Shown in pieces: positions 34,188 to 45,069 of a stretch of 64,000 nt of DNA. Position numbers and translations under genes: made by a program. The stretch covers positions 1 through 64,000 of the forward strand of contig JAKSYS010000282.1 in assembly GCA_022925895.1 (NCBI GenBank). The letters are read 5' to 3'. This stretch comes from Fragilaria crotonensis (Eukaryota; Bacillariophyta; Fragilariophyceae; Fragilariales; Fragilariaceae). Below the pieces are notes generated by a model that worked only from the letters and a program-made list of their open reading frames with translations, ran no database searches and was not told the DNA's origin. Every line of letters starts with the position of its first letter. Position 1 is the first letter of the stretch.

Positions 34188-36127
34188 TCAAACATGGTAG
34201 CCAAGGTTATTCCGATCCCGCATGCGATGACGCCTCATATCATTTATAATTTGTGTGACAGGCTTGTCACGACCATACTGATAATACAGGTAGTCTATTG
34301 CTGATTGTGCCGTGTGTCCAGCACGAATCATGCTGGCAATCTGATCCCAAACAACTTTCCGACGATGGTATAAATATTTGCATCGTCCACGTTCTGCTGG
34401 TGTAAACAACCTAGCAGGCTTCCGACCTCCCAACCCAAACTCATACTCATGCCAGAGGATATGAAGATCACGAGGCGTTCGCGACAATGTAGCAGTTCTA
34501 TCCATACCACCAACATTATCCCTGTTCTGCTGCTCCTCCTCCACCACTGCTGCCCCTCCAGCATCAGGGCGCCGCACTCGAGCAGGTTGTATTCCAATTC
34601 GAGTAATGTTTGAATTCATTCGATGCATGAAATCCCTTGTAGAGTTGCGGAAAACCTCAAGACTATCTCGCAATTCCTGCACCTCACGACGCAGGGCCAC
34701 GTTCTGTGCATACAACGCTCGGAAGTGCTGTGCATTCACCATCCCACCACGAGTGCCACCAACAATATGGGTGCCATTTGCATCCTCCTCGCCCAACTCC
34801 TCCCCCACTATTTCATCAATATGCACTTGATTCTCATATCCAGTAACTACCAAAAGCACTCTATCGACCGGATTGACATCAGCCTCTAACACTCGGATAC
34901 CTGCATAGGCCTCACGAATACGAGTGCGAAGTTCAACTGGCATTGCTGACTCCATGCGAGCATCAAAGCATGCCCACAAAATTGGTCTCGCAAGAACAAG
35001 ACTTACACTCCTGTGGATCCTGCGGTGCTCCAAAAGAGAAGGAACAACATGCTCCCCCAGCCATTGATCAGTCACCCCGCTTCCCTCCTTCACGACATAC
35101 TTGCATGGCCCACCAACGCAAAGAATTGATGCAACCTTTGCATCAGGGTAGGGCAAGTTGACATCCATATAGACATCACTTACTCTCTTTCGCCTCCAAC
35201 GCCCACGGGCATCAACGTCATCTTTTGTACACCCATTTCGGCGTGCGTACGTTGCAGGAAACTTACGGAGACTGTGAGTACCAAGTGGACCCATGGCCTC
35301 CGGGACAAAGCCATCTGAATCCCAAAGCTTTCTCAAGACATTGTACATGAACTCCTTTGTCCTTTTAGGCTTGTCAGAAGACCCAAACAGAAAGTTATTT
35401 GTCGCTCCTAGGCCAGAATTACACCAAGTTTCAAGATAAATGCCAAGGGAAAGCAAAACGCAATACCTGATATCCATCGCACCCAGAATAATTTGGTCGG
35501 GAGCGTCACGTTCCTCTCGTACATTCTTTGACCAACACATCCTTGCTTGGAGGGCAAATGGGAACTGAGGGTGCGGTTTCAGGTCGGCTTCATCAAAATG
35601 GCTAGTATCATCAATCCGTGCCATCATGTGAAATTGAAATTTTGCCGCCGCTGGAACCAAGTACTTACGCCGGATGTCACTAAATCGTGACACCAGTGCA
35701 CTCATTGTATACTCAAACTCTCCAGGTTCAAGGGCGTCGTGCCGCTGACTCTTTTCAAGTTTCCTTACCTCTGCCTTTTCACTCGCTTGATCACATCATT
35801 TACAATAGCAGATCGAGTTGGATTTCCATCCTGGATCCTTTCGTTCCACGCCTCGGACTTGATGACTCTCACGTAGTAGGAAATTGCTTTCTTGTATTGC
35901 CCGAGGGAGTTTGCCCTTCCACAATGTGGTTGCATGTCTGGGGTAGGGTCTGCAGTTCCAAATGCCTTCAAACGCAGAAATCGTGCGACATCATTTGGCT
36001 TGACTTCTGCGAGCAAATCGATTCCAATCACCGAATTTGTGTCAAACATCGCGTCTGGGTGTAGAAATGCCATAAATTCAGACAAATAGGGATGATATTG
36101 TTTGTTGTATTCCACAAGATCAGTCAT
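34188..36127 (-). CDS. Crypton tyrosine recombinase, copy 1
   Basis: Start MTDLVEYNKQYHPYLSEFMA at 36127. The frame changes near 35770-35700, where copy 2 reads on without a break (homopolymers CTTTTCAC, TTCAAGGG), and then stays open to 34188. Counted from the methionine at 35705, catalytic residues of the integrase fold are R80 (MDIRYCVLL), H144 and R147 (THSLRKFPATYARRNG), W170 (GRWRRKR) and nucleophile Y179 (DVYMDV). The C-terminal domain ILWHEYEFGLGGRKPARLFT and RRKVVWDQIASMIRAGHTAQ matches GCR1_C, the DNA-binding domain typical of Crypton recombinases. About 645 residues if joined. The enzyme would excise and integrate the element by site-specific recombination. Confidence 0.85.
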
Positions 36128-36837
36128 GATGATGATGTCAATGATGGTGCCTCTAGTAGTTGATTGCTTTGTATTTTATACAACGTTTTAAAGCGAAGTG
36201 CGAAGAATGTCGACAACCAGAACGAGTGGAATAGTGGATTTTCAATAGGGCACCTCTACGTGGGAAAAAATCCACTCTCAGCGCCACTTGTGCAACAAAA
36301 CTTACCCATATTATACTTGCACCAAAATTACAGTATATTATAATTCTACGGGGACCCCTGTTACCCTCTCGTACATAATACCACTTTGGTGGAATTTCCG
36401 TTCTTTTGTGATAGTAGTCCTTTTTTATTCCACTCTCAATTCCACCCCGTGAAAAGGGGTCGTGATGGGGGGAGTCGCTTGCCGCTCTACCAACCCTGCA
36501 CTGGCATCTACCTGGTACTACCGGTACCGGTAGGTGCAGTGGTCTACCAGGTACAGTGGAAACAACACGACACTGTACAGCAGATATCAGAGTAATTGTA
36601 CTACTGGTAGAGATTTACTTGCTAGTGTACCTGGTGCTGCAGATCCCATCGCATCACTGCGTTACCAAATCTCAATAAAAATGTGACGAGATTATTGCGG
36701 ACCATGAACCAAACCGAATAACTATTTAACATCCCACTGTTCCATGACAGTGCTTACTACTCCAGTAATATTTTTAATAGTAGATGCCTATGTGAAAATA
36801 TGAATGTTCACTCCGAAGACGCTGCGATTCCATTCGC

Positions 36838-38780
36838 TCAAACATGGTAGCCAAGGTTATTCCGATCCCGCATGCGATGACGCCTCATATCATTTATAAT
36901 TTGTGTGACAGGCTTGTCACGACCATACTGATAATACAGGTAGTCTATTGCTGATTGTGCCGTGTGTCCAGCACGAATCATGCTGGCAATCTGATCCCAA
37001 ACAACTTTCCGACGATGGTATAAATATTTGCATCGTCCACGTTCTGCTGGTGTAAACAACCTAGCAGGCTTCCGACCTCCCAACCCAAACTCATACTCAT
37101 GCCAGAGGATATGAAGATCACGAGGCGTTCGCGACAATGTAGCAGTTCTATCCATACCACCAACATTATCCCTGTTCTGCTGCTCCTCCTCCACCACTGC
37201 TGCCCCTCCAGCATCAGGGCGCCACACTCGAGCAGGTTGTATTCCAATTCGAGTAATGTTTGAATTCATTCGATGCATGAAATCCCTTGTAGAGTTGCGG
37301 AAAACCTCAAGACTATCTCGCAATTCCTGCACCTCACGACGCAGGGCCACGTTCTGTGCATACAACGCTCGGAAGTGCTGTGCATTCACCATCCCACCAC
37401 GAGTGCCACCAACAATATGGGTGCCATTTGCATCCTCCTCGCCCAACTCCTCCCCCACTATTTCATCAATATGCACTTGATTCTCATATCCAGTAACTAC
37501 CAAAAGCACTCTATCGACCGGATTGACATCAGCCTCTAACACTCGGATACCTGCATAGGCCTCACGAATACGAGTGCGAAGTTCAACTGGCATTGCTGAC
37601 TCCATGCGAGCATCAAAGCATGCCCACAAAATTGGTCTCGCAAGAACAAGACTTACACTCCTGTGGATCCTGCGGTGCTCCAAAAGAGAAGGAACAACAT
37701 GCTCCCCCAGCCATTGATCAGTCACCCCGCTTCCCTCCTTCACGACATACTTGCATGGCCCACCAACGCAAAGAATTGATGCAACCTTTGCATCAGGGTA
37801 GGGCAAGTTGACATCCATATAGACATCACTTACTCTCTTTCGCCTCCAACGCCCACGGGCATCAACGTCATCTTTGTACACCCATTTCGGCGTGCATACG
37901 TTGCAGGAAACTTACGGAGACTGTGAGTACCAAGTGGACCCATGGCCTCCGGGACAAAGCCATCTGAATCCCAAAGCTTTCTCAAGACATTGTACATGAA
38001 CTCCTTTGTCCTTTTAGGCTTGTCAGAAGACCCAAACAGAAAGTTATTTGTCGCTCCTAGGCCAGAATTACACCAAGTTTCAAGATAAATGCCAAGGGAA
38101 AGCAAAACGCAATACCTGATATCCATCGCACCCAGAATAATTTGGTCGGGAGCGTCACGTTCCTCTCGTACATTCTTTGACCAACACATCCTTGCTTGGA
38201 GGGCAAATGGGAACTGAGGGTGCGGTTTCAGGTCGGCTTCATCAAAATGGCTAGTATCATCAATCCGTGCCATCATGTGAAATTGAAATTTTGCCGCCGC
38301 TGGAACCAAGTACTTACGCCGGATGTCACTAAATCGTGACACCAGTGCACTCATTGTATACTCAAACTCTCCAGGTTCCAAGGGGCGTCGTGCCGCTGAC
38401 TCTTTTCCAAGTTTCCTTACCTCTGCCTTTTTCACTCGCTTGATCACATCATTTACAATAGCAGATCGAGTTGGATTTCCATCCTGGATCCTTTCGTTCC
38501 ACGCCTCGGACTTGATGACTCTCACGTAGTAGGAAATTGCTTTCTTGTATTGCCCGAGGGAGTTTGCCCTTCCACAATGTGGTTGCATGTCTGGGGTAGG
38601 GTCTGCAGTTCCAAATGCCTTCAAACGCAGAAATCGTGCGACATCATTTGGCTTGACTTCTGCGAGCAAATCGATTCCAATCACCGAATTTGTGTCAAAC
38701 ATCGCATCTGGGTGTAGAAATGCCATAAATTCAGACAAATAGGGATGATATTGTTTGTTGTATTCCACAAGATCAGTCAT
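36838..38780 (-). CDS. Crypton tyrosine recombinase, copy 2
   Basis: Near-identical to copy 1. The N-terminal half is intact here from MTDLVEYNKQ (38780) through THSLRKFPATYARRNGCTK, but a 1-nt shorter T run at about 37872-37875 (CATCTTTGTAC versus CATCTTTTGTAC) breaks the frame before the catalytic W/Y segment, which continues in the next frame (DDVDARGRWRRKRVSDVYMD) to 36838. The few base differences from copy 1 include one giving RVW in place of RVR. The two copies are thus each broken at different homopolymers. Confidence 0.85.
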
Positions 38781-39062
38781 GATGATGATGTCAATGATGG
38801 TGCCTCTAGTAGTTGATTGCTTTGTATTTTATACAACGTTTTAAAGCGAAGTGCGAAGAATGTCGACAATCAGAACGAGTGGAATAGTGGATTTTCAATA
38901 GGGCACCTCTACGTGGGAAAAAATCCACTCTCAGCGCCACTTGTGCAACAAAACTTACCCATATTATACTTGCACCAAAATTACAGTATATTATAATTCT
39001 ACGGGGACCCCTGTTACCCTCTCGTACATAATACCACTTTGGTGGAATTTCCGTTCTTTTGT

Positions 39063-40504
39063 ACCAGTAGAGTACAATGCCTCAACCCTCAACTTCGCTC
39101 CCACCCCGCACCACATCACCACTCACACAATGTAATACGTTGTCCAGACAAGGTGGACCACCTCGCAAACCATGGCATCCTTCCAGGGTGCGGATTTCAA
39201 TTACTTGCTGGGGTATCAATTGGCTTACTCAGAAGCAAGAGCCAACAGGTAAGATGAGGTTGTTTTGGGGACTACGGACATCACGTGTGCGATGACGAGT
39301 TATTGCCATCATTATTGTAGTAGATAGAGACATCCGACAATTCGTGACGGAGGACCTATGGATTTTTCGGACGCATGCAGAAGGAGCTTTGCGTCTACCA
39401 TTGTCATAAAATCACTTGAGCTTACCTTACTTCATCTTAACAGCATTAATCTTGCTCAAGGAGAAGGCGAAACATGATTGATTTCTCTCGTGTTTCCTTA
39501 GGTGTCGGAGTATACGTTTTCTCTGATCGTGTTCTCTTCGTCGCAGTAGCGCACTCGAGTACGCCAGTACTGTGTTAAAGCTAGCTGGATAGGTTCAGGT
39601 GACTCCTATCTTGAAAGGCACATCGCAGTTCCAGTCTATATTCCTGTTCGCATCCGTCAGATGATCATGCTTCAACGATCTCCAGGACCATGGACCCTTG
39701 TTACACGTGACATCCAAGAGTACCCTGAAAACTCAACAAGATGTGCTTCTTTGATGCCACAACAGAAATTTCGACCTTCTCGATGATTTCCAGCCTGGTG
39801 TGCACAGCATCCAGCCTCTAAGTGCGCATACCTGACGCAGCGATCAAAGATCATGTCGGAATTGACTTGACCACCGACGCCTTCACAAGATACCTTACTG
39901 TAACTAATCGTCTCCGGTTTCGGGCTCATGTTGCCCTGGCTGGAGTGACTGTGGCACGTCCAACATAGTCACCGCATTTAATTAGAACGCCTGGATCAGG
40001 GGACTCAAGAATATGGAAGGAGTAGAGATGGCAACAACTAGCCGACTGAGCTCGCAAGACGATTGAAAATCTATCACACTCGTTCCTCAGCGTCTCATCG
40101 ATCATCGAGCACAACTTACTGGAGTGCGGTGCACGTTCTGAACGAATATAGAGTGCATAGCATTTCCACTTTCCAGATCTACCAGGAGGATCATACGTAC
40201 CAGGTACCATGTTACCATGTTATATACAGTACAAGTACCGGATTAGAAGGACTCTTACAGTAGAGGATGTCCAGTCCTGCAAAGTACTGTGGTACTGGAC
40301 CTGGATTACTAGCAAACACGACTCATTTTCGCTCACATCTATCACAATCAATGAATACTCGCCAAAAGCAACTACCGGTAGCGACACTCCTCGGTTCTCA
40401 TTGACATCTGAACATCATTCGTTTGACTCATCTCGGTGATCGCGGTTAACACGGGGACTGCTTTCGTTTGATATCGCTTCGAGAGAGCGGGTTCGGAGCC
40501 AGTC
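39063..40504. other. Intergenic
   Basis: Begins with ACCAGTAGAG, the right flank of the Crypton array. No supported gene. GTAC palindromes occur at about 40190-40300 (CGTACCAGGTACCATG, GTACTGTGGTACTGG). Confidence 0.45.
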
Positions 40505-41548
40505 ATGATGATATCAAGACCAGAAGTCCGAACGTCGTTGGGTCGAATCGCCTCCAAGAAAAAGAACCGAATAGCTGCGCATGCAATGCAGGCTCCAGTG
40601 TTTGATCGGGGCGAGACAGCAGACATAACTCTCTGGTTTGATGGGTCTGCTGCCTCGCCGTCTGGCTCTGGCGGGTACGGTGGGGTTGCGAATATAAATG
40701 GACATGTGTTTTTAATCACTGGGCGGATAGGACATACAACAAGAGGAGTTGCCGAGTTCATGGGTCTTGTTGGGTGTATGCGAGGGGTTATTCGAACTCT
40801 TCAGTCGCAAGGGTGGAGACACGAGTACTCGAACCTAACTGTTTTTTCAGATAGCGATATGGTCGTCGATCAAATGTTGGGCCAGTACAAGGCAAAGGAT
40901 CCACTCGTACGCATGTTCTCCAACATTGTGAAATCTCTTCAACGAGAATTCAAATTAGTGAACTTCATTAAAATTGGCCGACACGAAAACACACAAGCAC
41001 ACAATTTGGCTCGCCAAGGCAGGGAAGCATTTTCCAGGCCATCAATTGCCGTCTACTACCCAAGTCTCACTGGCTTTGTGGATGTATGGATTGAAGGATG
41101 TCGAACTTTGGCTAGTCACGATATGGATGCCAAGGGAAAGGATCCATCGTTCATGATCGATGCACTTTTCCTCAAATCTATCCCCGGGGGAAATGCTCTA
41201 CTGAGAAACCTGAAAGACCCATATCCACTAAGCGTGATTCGGAGCAAGGTTAACATGACCGTCATTGGGACCATACAACTGCATTGTGGAGTACGATGTA
41301 TTGGGACGCCTTTGCACCTAAAACCGCTGTGTGGTCCCGATACGGAAGGCTGCATTAGTTTTATCGTTGTTCAAGACCTTCCTGTGCCCGTTCATGTATC
41401 ATGGAAGAATGATGCTTTCCCCATGAACACAGAAGCTACAGAAAATGCCACCAAGCTGGTTCAGTTCCATCCTGACGAACTGCCTGAAATGTACGCGCAC
41501 CACAAATACTGGAAAACCGATATCGTATTCAATGGAATGGAGATGTAA
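40505..41548 (+). CDS. RNase H-fold (RVT_3-type) domain protein
   Basis: Intact, 347 residues. Residues about 40-175 form a plant-type RNase H domain: ITLWFDGSAASPSGSGGYGG (D46), GVAEFMGLVGCMRGVIRTLQ (E84), LTVFSDSDMVVDQMLGQYKA (D116) and HENTQAHNLARQG. The last motif normally contains A-D-x-L-A; here it is A-H-N-L-A, so the fourth acidic ligand is replaced by His166 and activity may differ. The C-terminal 170 residues (from SIAVYYPSLTGFVDVWIEGC) are not recognised. Members of this group act on RNA/DNA hybrids or have lost activity. It could be a host gene or a retroelement-derived gene; it lacks RT or integrase neighbours. Confidence 0.7.
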   Translation: MMISRPEVRTSLGRIASKKKNRIAAHAMQAPVFDRGETADITLWFDGSAASPSGSGGYGGVANINGHVFLITGRIGHTTRGVAEFMGLVGCMRGVIRTLQSQGWRHEYSNLTVFSDSDMVVDQMLGQYKAKDPLVRMFSNIVKSLQREFKLVNFIKIGRHENTQAHNLARQGREAFSRPSIAVYYPSLTGFVDVWIEGCRTLASHDMDAKGKDPSFMIDALFLKSIPGGNALLRNLKDPYPLSVIRSKVNMTVIGTIQLHCGVRCIGTPLHLKPLCGPDTEGCISFIVVQDLPVPVHVSWKNDAFPMNTEATENATKLVQFHPDELPEMYAHHKYWKTDIVFNGMEM

Positions 41549-41956
41549 TGAGGAAGCTAGAATACACGGCATACTCAAGGTTGGTGCTTGCATGTACACA
41601 GGCAAAAGAAGTGAAGTAGTACTGAAGGTTTCAACTTCTCCACGACTACATTTGACCGGACGTTTATTCAAAGAACTACTGGTATAGAATACTCTTTGCT
41701 CAGAGATATGTGATCTTTTATTTCAATTCGTTTCCTATACTTTAGAATTAACACCATGTTGTGGAACATGGCGTACTCCAATATTGTTACCATCACGATT
41801 CCCTCAGGCACCTGGACAGTTCTACCATAAAGGGCATACGAAAAGATTCATGGGCACGGAGTACTGATGTAAACCAAGGTCGAACTTCCAAAAGAGCATC
41901 TTTGACAGACACGTTCGATAGAATAGATTGCACGACCATCGATCCATGATGAAATC
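41549..41956. other. Convergent intergenic region
   Basis: 3' ends of the RNase H-fold gene and the SET gene. No gene or repeat supported. Confidence 0.4.
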
Positions 41957-43211
41957 CTACTCTATTTCTATTACCTTTGATAGAGCCTTCTTCACTCCAA
42001 GTCTGTACAGGATTGCTGACTTTACCGCCGGGTCAGTTTCCTTCTCAAGCAGATCCTGATCTTGCAGCATGGAAGTCATCCGAAGCCTTTCGATCGCAAC
42101 ATCTCGATCGACACTAGATATTGTTCGGCCAGCATTGGCCCCTTCCAATATTCTTTTTTTCCCGAGTAACTGCTGCGCGACAATATTGAACGCTACATCC
42201 GAATCCAAAAATCCATAATCTTGAAGGAATCGATCATTTCCAGCGACACCTCCACCGTAACAAATATTGATCTGCTCTCCCGCCTGGACCGGTGCGCCGG
42301 CCACGACCTTGAGTTCTCCACCAGGCACTGCGCGGCCGGTGAGAACGTGCGGACTTGAGCGATCGTGATTGCACATGTCTAAAGGGAATCATAAGTCTGT
42401 ACGACCGATTCTCCTCCTCAGGACCAGCTACTGTTAAAACACGGGAAGTTATGAGCCAAACAGCCCATCTCAGATGCTGTTCAGTCATTGGTTCTCCGTC
42501 TATCCATGTCGTGGCTGGGCCCTCAATACTTTCAAATCCCTTCTTGGTACGCTCTCTTCGTTTCAGCGTTTCAGTAACGACCATTGGAGCTTGTAGTGCC
42601 TCAAGGGCTTCATCACTAAAGAAGTCTGTACTACCGAGACAATCGGATCCCTTATATTCTGGAAGCATACGATAATATGGAGTATGGTCGACGCCGTTTG
42701 GTTCGTCAACACCATTCATGGCATTGCAATACTGCTTGAGTAAGCTGAGACCTGGCATTGTGGGATCTTCCCCTTCCAGCCCCAGATTAATGGCGATTTC
42801 ATATGGAATCCGGATCATAACATCACCCTTCTTCATATCTCTCAAAGCGACGACACCTCGCAACTGCGTGCCATCTGGCAAAGGGAAGTATCCGAGAGCT
42901 GCTCGCTTCAGGTTGTCACCTGCCCCATTCTTTTCCAGAAAGTCATAAAAGGCGAGAGCATCCTTTGAGCGATCCATGTTAACATCCTTCCCACTAGAAG
43001 GCGTTGACATTCCACCAAAGCCCTTGACGCCTGCAATCGAGGCAGCGCTCTTTTTCTTTGGTTTTGTCGACTTCGCATACAGGGCAGCACCGTCGACGGT
43101 GGCAATCACGTGCCGAATCCTTTGCAAGGAATGATGCACAAAAGCTTCCCCGTGGCATACAAACATGATCAAATAGATGGCAACACGCGGCAGCTGCACT
43201 AACGACACCAT
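41957..43211 (-). CDS. Plastid-targeted SET-domain protein lysine methyltransferase (Rubisco LSMT-like)
   Basis: SET methyltransferases of this type methylate lysines on plastid proteins. The ATG at 43209-43211 opens a signal peptide (MVSLVQLPRVAIYLIMFVCH) ending GEA-FVHH, which resembles the diatom A/F plastid cleavage site, so plastid import is inferred. The split SET domain reads LPDGTQLRGVVALRDMKKGD and VMIRIPYEIAINLG, then after the insertion SYRLMIPF / DMCNHDRSS (the NH motif) and AGEQINICYGG, DRFLQDYGF. The C-terminal helical part resembles the Rubisco LSMT substrate-binding domain. One frame break near 42375, in CCCTTTAGAC just before DMCNH, is a short T-run difference. About 415 residues when joined. 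Confidence 0.82.
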
Positions 43212-43739
43212 CGTCGTGTGTTTCCCGGTGCCGATTCTCGGAAAACAGTGGAATGTGTCGTGATAACCGCAGCCGAAGCTCAAGACGAGTTCATGCCATC
43301 ACGGACATCAACTTGTACATGTACGGTCTGCGACACCGAACGTGCGTCACTATCGCATTTGGTAAGTACTGACAGTTGACGGACGGACCAGATAAATATA
43401 GTCAAGACAACCTAATCCAAGATCGAAGCAAGCCAGGATCGAGGTTCATACTAACACAAAAGTAGAGAGACCTGCTATTATTGAAGTATTCCATCATCCA
43501 ATTATGCATACCAAGCTTTGGTTGGGAAACTGCGTGCGGAATGGAATCCTTACGTTGATGGTGGTCGGCAAGAATGTCACACCGCCGATTCCCAATCGCC
43601 CGCCGCAACATGCAAGTCAACTCAAATCAGAACAACGGTCTTTACTATTTACTACAGTCTGTTGTTCTATTGGCAAAGGACGTAGTCTTATGATACGCAA
43701 CAACGATAAACTCCAGTTTCTAACCTGAATATTTCCAAA
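43212..43739. other. Intergenic
   Basis: Upstream of the SET gene. Nothing recognised; TTGTACATGTACGG palindrome at about 43312-43325. Confidence 0.4.
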
Positions 43740-44090
43740 CTACTTGGTCGAGTTTCTCACCGCCCAGAAATCGTGCTTGGTCACATCGTGAAACATCCAC
43801 TTATTGCAAGGAACACACCAGCGCCAAGTATTGTTGCCGTGCTTGATAACTGCTTTGCCGTCAATTGGGGCCAGCGTCTTCCATTCTGTATCCGTAATGG
43901 AATACTTCTTGCCATTAATCGTGATGGGTGCTTCGTCCTTCTCGTGCTTGGCAAAAGCATTCAGATTGTCTTTCTTCGCATGGGAATCAGCCTTGGTTTC
44001 GGTACCCGAGAACGGGACAACTTTATTGTCAGAGCCACGGGCCCGCGGGACAATCTTTCCAGGTGATGAAACTCGGTTGGATGGCGCCAT
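43740..44090 (-). CDS. Small Gag-like Cys/His motif protein
   Basis: Intact 116-residue frame with a good ATG (MAPSNRVSSPGKIVPRARGS) and no neighbouring Pol sequence. The N-terminal 60 residues are charged and probably disordered. The C-terminal part has EWKTLAPIDGKAV and then RWCVPCNKWMFHDVTKHDFW, a C-x2-C-x2-W...H...H arrangement like WCEKCRRWTVTHTTATH in the Gag of the copia element at 30029-29978. This looks like a single metal-binding module taken from a copia Gag. It could be a host gene derived from a retrotransposon or a relic that happens to be open. Function unknown; nucleic-acid binding is a guess. Confidence 0.55.
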   Translation of the reverse strand: MAPSNRVSSPGKIVPRARGSDNKVVPFSGTETKADSHAKKDNLNAFAKHEKDEAPITINGKKYSITDTEWKTLAPIDGKAVIKHGNNTWRWCVPCNKWMFHDVTKHDFWAVRNSTK

Positions 44091-44466
44091 GTTTTCTTGT
44101 TCGTTGCTTGTTTCTTTAAACTGTTACTATTGAATCGAAATTGTGAGCCGATTTATCCTCTGACAATGGTTCACCAGAATTTCAGGCAACGTGACTGTTC
44201 GGAAATCAACATCGCAATCACACGATTTCGTTTGCCGTTTCGAATTTTCATTTGGAAACGGATCGTTCGTTCTTGACAGACGCTCAGTCAGCGTGTACTA
44301 CAACTTGACGGTTCGAAACTGGCTAGTGTTGGAGAAATGTGCACGGATTCACGCTGTCCGCGATTTGGCATCATCTGTAATGGGCAGCACATGAGTGACT
44401 GCAACGTGACGCAACGCACTTGAAATACGTCGGTGATAGCATCTTGAGGAGCTGAGTTTGTGCACG
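44091..44466. other. Intergenic
   Basis: Upstream of the small Gag-like gene and left flank of the short LTR element. Nothing recognised. Confidence 0.4.
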
Positions 44467-44472
44467 TTCTGG

Positions 44473-44960
44473 TGTTAAATAATTCCGATACCGTATCTCA
44501 ATAGACAGTATTACCTTTGCCAGTACTACCTTATCACCGTCGTGAATTTCAGTTTCATGTATTGTGAGCTTAGTTTTAATCTCCTACTAAGACTATCATT
44601 CCCACCCTTGTATCTCACTGATCAGGCCTCTGTTCCCTTCTCATTCTGGGAACACCAGGTGGGATTGATGTTGCAGTAAAACCTACTGGAACAACTCCAG
44701 TCCCATAGATCTCATCTTTCACAGGTTCAATCCCATGAATTCTTGTAGAGTCTTTGACCTTCCTAGGCCCCTGACTCATTCCCTTGTTGCCCAAAGGATC
44801 TCCTTCTTTCTTCTTCTTGGTATAGACAGTTATCCAACCATCATCAAAGGTATGATAGGCAGAACAGACATCTACTGTAGCGTCGTAGTCCGAGCACGGA
44901 CAAGCTGACACGACAGTACCGTTCCCATTGTACGGTACAGTAGCACTGTAGATCTTGACA
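44473..44960 (-). repeat. 3' LTR of the Gag-only element
   Basis: 488 bp, TG...CA ends. It carries most of a 149-codon open frame (45064 to 44615) that starts in the internal region just after the Gag stop. Confidence 0.92.
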
Positions 44961-45064
44961 TCCTCCGTGTTCTGAGGATCATACAAAATGCCAATCTTGA
45001 GTCTCGTGACCCACCACTCACGACCAGTAGTAGCAATGCAGTCATCGCAGAACGCGACCACCAT
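44615..45064 (-). CDS. Second open frame of the short LTR element, reaching into the 3' LTR
   Basis: 149 codons starting 5 nt after the Gag stop (MVVAFCDDCIATTGREWWVT) and continuing through the internal/LTR border to end PRMRREQRPDQ inside the LTR. The part inside the LTR (ACPCSDYDATVDVCSAYHTF; WITVYTKKKKEG) is repeated in the 5' LTR as an orphan frame (47288 to 46992). I do not recognise the product. It may be a small accessory protein or simply open by chance. Confidence 0.35.
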   Translation of the reverse strand: MVVAFCDDCIATTGREWWVTRLKIGILYDPQNTEDVKIYSATVPYNGNGTVVSACPCSDYDATVDVCSAYHTFDDGWITVYTKKKKEGDPLGNKGMSQGPRKVKDSTRIHGIEPVKDEIYGTGVVPVGFTATSIPPGVPRMRREQRPDQ

Positions 45065-45069
45065 TGCCT

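Larger units (their letters stand above)
32292..39062 (-). mobile_element. Tandem array of three Crypton-type tyrosine-recombinase elements
   Basis: Three head-to-tail units start with the same left end, TGTGATAGTAGTCC(G)TTTTTATTCCACTCT (32292, 33755, 36407), and finish with a related right end, GTGGAATTTCCGT-N-CTTTTGT (33757, 36409, 39062). Adjacent units share the TGT at the junction. Units 1 and 2 (about 2.65 kb each) are nearly identical and encode a tyrosine recombinase with a C-terminal GCR1_C-like DNA-binding domain. Unit 0 (about 1.47 kb) has matching ends but different content. There are no long terminal inverted repeats and no obvious target duplication beyond TGT, as expected for Cryptons, which integrate circular intermediates by site-specific recombination. 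Confidence 0.85.

Noticed and set aside
33755-39062. Crypton tandem copies considered as LTR-retrotransposon terminal repeats
   Set aside because: Each unit encodes a tyrosine recombinase with a GCR1_C-like domain and no Gag/RT, and the repeated ends are units' own termini rather than LTRs.
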